Shown: positions 62,173 to 64,000 of the stretch, piece after piece
Position numbering within the stretch: position 1 is the first letter of the stretch
How the letters are laid out: each line of letters opens with the position of its first letter
NCBI GenBank assembly: GCA_913063125.1
Contig: CAJXZM010000007.1
Location: 16,120 to 80,119, forward strand
Reading direction: 5' to 3'
Length of the DNA: 64,000 bases
Source: an uncultured Gammaproteobacteria bacterium
GTDB taxonomy: Bacteria; Pseudomonadota; Gammaproteobacteria; Pseudomonadales; Ketobacteraceae
Notes under the pieces: generated by a model
Seen by the model: only the letters and a program-made list of their open reading frames with translations
Databases searched by the model: none
What the model was told of the DNA's origin: nothing
Position numbers and translations under genes: made by a program

Positions 62173-63009
62173 TCACGCACCAACCTTTCCAAATCGTGAT
62201 TCCAACCATTTATTGATGTCTCCAATCACCTGTTCAGCAGAAAAATCATGAAATAGATCATGACGACTACCTTTATATAATTGAAGCTGCTTCTCCAAAA
62301 CAGGACTTTTATCCATCAATAATTGAGGGCCAGCGGGGTTGACAAGATCATCATTATCACCTTGAAGCGCTAAAAATGGCACAGGGTACACATGAAAATT
62401 CTTTGTTACCCACTGATTGGCATTCATTAATGTTCTTCCGGTAGCCGCCTCAATCCTTCCATGATAAAGCAAATTATCATTATTGAACGCACTGATTTCT
62501 GATGGTAAGGATGTCATCATTTCCGCTGTTTTTAGTTGCGCAACTTTAATATGCGGCAACCATGCACCTAACGCCTTAGCAATGAGACGCTTGATTAGAG
62601 GGATACGAGGGTTAATAGTAAGAGCTGCGCTATTAAAAATAACCGATTCAATACGCAAGGGATTCTTAATGCTATAGTGAAATGCCAAGGTCCCACCCAT
62701 ACTATGCCCGCAGAGTACAATAGGCTTAGACAAAACCAGAGAATCTAAAAAGCACCCCAAGTCTGCTTCCAATTCTAAAAAATCGTCCACACGAGCCGCA
62801 GGCCCCCCAGACCTACCGTGACCCGGAAGATCCGGTATGAGGATGTTATATCCTGCCTCATGCAAAGCCTCACCAACAGAGAAGTATCGGCCGGCATGAT
62901 CACCCCAGCCATGCAAAAAAATCACGTTTGCTTTTGCACGGTCATGGAAAAGCCCCGATGCGACACACTGATAATTTTTTGAAGATATGAACGTTGATTG
63001 TTGCCACAT
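62173..63009 (-). CDS. Alpha/beta hydrolase, monoglyceride-lipase-like
   Basis: A 278-residue serine hydrolase of the lysophospholipase/monoacylglycerol lipase group. FLHGWGDHAGRY is the oxyanion region, GHSMGG the nucleophile elbow, and GDNDDLVNPAG and GSRHDLFHD supply the acid and the His. DLPGHGRSGG is typical. No signal peptide is visible. It lies 70 bases downstream of a Crp/Fnr-type regulator on the same strand and may be controlled by it. Confidence 0.88.
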   Translation of the reverse strand: MWQQSTFISSKNYQCVASGLFHDRAKANVIFLHGWGDHAGRYFSVGEALHEAGYNILIPDLPGHGRSGGPAARVDDFLELEADLGCFLDSLVLSKPIVLCGHSMGGTLAFHYSIKNPLRIESVIFNSAALTINPRIPLIKRLIAKALGAWLPHIKVAQLKTAEMMTSLPSEISAFNNDNLLYHGRIEAATGRTLMNANQWVTKNFHVYPVPFLALQGDNDDLVNPAGPQLLMDKSPVLEKQLQLYKGSRHDLFHDFSAEQVIGDINKWLESRFGKVGA

Positions 63010-63079
63010 GGATTGAACCTCAGGCGAGAAATGGAAGCGCGATAATATCTTCCAGGTCAGAAGCTCGCCTTACCAAATG

Positions 63080-63685
63080 TTAAGTCTTAAGACCTTTTCT
63101 TATTCGTGACAAAGACTGCTCGGTAACCCCAAGATAGGAGGCAACCAAATTCCGCGATAAACGGGCATCTAAATCTGGATAATCCTTAAGGAAACGGGTA
63201 TACCGCTGCGTTGCCTTGTGAGACAGCAGCTCTAGCTCACGGCGTTCATGGCGAACAAAATGCTGATTCATATATTGCCTCCATACCTTATTAAGTTCTA
63301 ATGAAGTCTCTAGGCCCTTCGAGATAACTGTGTAGGAAACATACTCTGCCTCACAAGGTTCAATAGCTTCTACATAGCATAACGCGCCAGTATTCTGTAA
63401 ATAACTAGAAAGTGAAAGATAAAACATGCCATTGGTAATGAAAGCACGAATAATCTCTCGGCCCTCCTTATCGCAATAGACTATTTTTAGCAGCCCTTTA
63501 CTAAAGAAATACAAATTATGGTGTTTGTCACCAATATTGAGTAGGCGTTCACCGGGGGCAAAATGCGCAGGGTGGGTAAGTACCGCTTCAGTATTCGAAC
63601 TTGGATCCTGGATACACAAATCAACAAGGGACTGAAGGGAAGACATATGAAACGAAGAGGGCGATTTTTCCATTATCTTACTCAT
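63080..63685 (-). CDS. Crp/Fnr family transcriptional regulator
   Basis: A 201-residue protein with a cyclic-nucleotide-binding-like domain (about 15-135; FAPGERLLNIGDKHHNLYFFSKGLLKIVY, quoted here as FAPGERLLNIGD and FFSKGLLKIVY) and a short C-terminal helix-turn-helix (NLVASYLGVTEQSLSRIRK). The linker RRELELLSHKATQRYTRFLKDYP is the pattern common in regulators of Bacteroidota. FNR cysteines are absent, so it is not an oxygen sensor; the ligand is unknown. ATG 63685 or 63673 may be the start. Confidence 0.85.
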   Translation of the reverse strand: MSKIMEKSPSSFHMSSLQSLVDLCIQDPSSNTEAVLTHPAHFAPGERLLNIGDKHHNLYFFSKGLLKIVYCDKEGREIIRAFITNGMFYLSLSSYLQNTGALCYVEAIEPCEAEYVSYTVISKGLETSLELNKVWRQYMNQHFVRHERRELELLSHKATQRYTRFLKDYPDLDARLSRNLVASYLGVTEQSLSRIRKGLKT

Positions 63686-63930
63686 TACCTTTCTTTAACA
63701 TGATCAATGCGTTTTCCAAATTTCAGAAATAGTTGACAAGAATTTCTAACGAGGCTGTAGAAAAACCCGTTTTAAAATAAGCCTACAACGCTCTGACTAT
63801 TTATCCTGTCATATGCAGATACCTTGAAATTACTCAAAACCCACACGACAAATCAATATTCGAGCACAAAACAGCTTGATTAGGCTGCTATTGACCCATA
63901 ATTCTTCAATTTCTCTATATTATGTATAGA
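63686..63930. other. Gap before the right-edge repeats
   Basis: No gene is seen. A motif GAGGCTGTAGAAAAACCCG at 63750-63768 resembles sequences found near insertion element ends, but no partner repeat is in view. The stretch probably holds the promoter of the regulator gene. Confidence 0.3.
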
Positions 63931-63976
63931 GCGTCAACTATCTTGTCCGGTTCCGCGTCAATTAACTTGGCCGGTT
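63931..63976 (+). mobile_element. Tandem terminal repeats resembling an IS21-type element end
   Basis: Two 22-base copies (63931-63952 and 63955-63976), each GCGTCAA-n5-CTTG-n-CCGGTT, follow each other with a 24-base period and differ at four positions. Multiple terminal repeats of about 20 bases are characteristic of IS21-family ends. The element, if present, would continue to the right beyond the window; no transposase is visible here. A remnant end is equally possible. Confidence 0.5.
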
Positions 63977-64000
63977 GACGAGCCCCTATTTGCTTTTTTT

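Overview
The window reads as chromosomal DNA of a free-living, respiring gammaproteobacterium close to the Pseudomonas/Cellvibrio/Oceanospirillum side of the class, with lower G+C than Pseudomonas. Several blocks keep gene orders that I recall from Pseudomonas aeruginosa: gmk-rpoZ-spoT-ridA; oxyR-recG; a GGDEF protein (dgcP)-endonuclease/exonuclease/phosphatase protein-dsbA-cytochrome c4-cytochrome c5-engB; polA-DUF2782; znuA/znuCB-lipoprotein; and aroE-hemF-tsaC-dprA-lysM/def-fmt-rsmB-trkA. No rRNA, tRNA, CRISPR array or complete insertion sequence was seen.

Layout. 1-9 kb: the end of gmk, then rpoZ, spoT, ridA, a 2OG-Fe(II) oxygenase, a small secreted protein, an SDR-fold protein, oxyR and recG. 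9-15 kb (mostly minus strand): dgcP, an EEP-family protein, dsbA, cytochromes c4 and c5, then engB on plus. 15-22.2 kb: an accessory island lying between engB and polA, which are neighbours in Pseudomonas. It holds a large lipoprotein built like the pore-forming part of anthrax protective antigen with a VMO-I (vitelline membrane outer layer protein I) domain at its C-terminus, followed by a NarL-type response regulator and two membrane hybrid histidine kinases. 22.4-35.7 kb: selO, DUF2237 and polA in one minus-strand operon, a 160-bp palindromic element, panP, an esterase, DUF2782, DUF2797, the zinc importer genes znuA and znuCB, and a lipoprotein. 35.7-54.9 kb: a MATE exporter, yheV-prlC, aroE, hemF, tsaC, purE, dprA and a LysM protein on minus; def, fmt, rsmB and an hrpB-type helicase on plus; a UPF0149/SEC-C protein; a decayed acetyl-CoA hydrolase fragment; and the potassium uptake pair trkA-trkH. 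55-59.3 kb: a four-gene Pqi/Let-type lipid transport operon with PqiA split into two genes, a six-MCE-domain tunnel protein and an unrecognised membrane protein. 59.4-64 kb: patchy accessory DNA with an archaeal-type methyltransferase of visibly higher G+C, two small genes of which one (a tautomerase) is bounded by attC-like motifs, an alpha/beta hydrolase, a Crp/Fnr regulator, and at the right edge tandem terminal repeats resembling an IS21-type element end.

How the genes work together. Housekeeping functions dominate: stringent response and transcription (rpoZ, spoT), oxidative stress and recombination (oxyR, recG), periplasmic thiol chemistry and electron transfer (dsbA, c4, c5), translation start and end processing of proteins (def, fmt, prlC), tRNA and rRNA modification (tsaC, rsmB), zinc and potassium uptake, and outer-membrane lipid traffic. 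The strongest candidate for a new biological system is the 15.0-22.2 kb block: a surface-anchored protective-antigen-like protein without the N-terminal PA14/furin region, carrying a lectin-like VMO-I domain, next to its own probable two-component regulators. Frames were read by eye and no database search was possible; family calls rest on remembered motifs and gene order.
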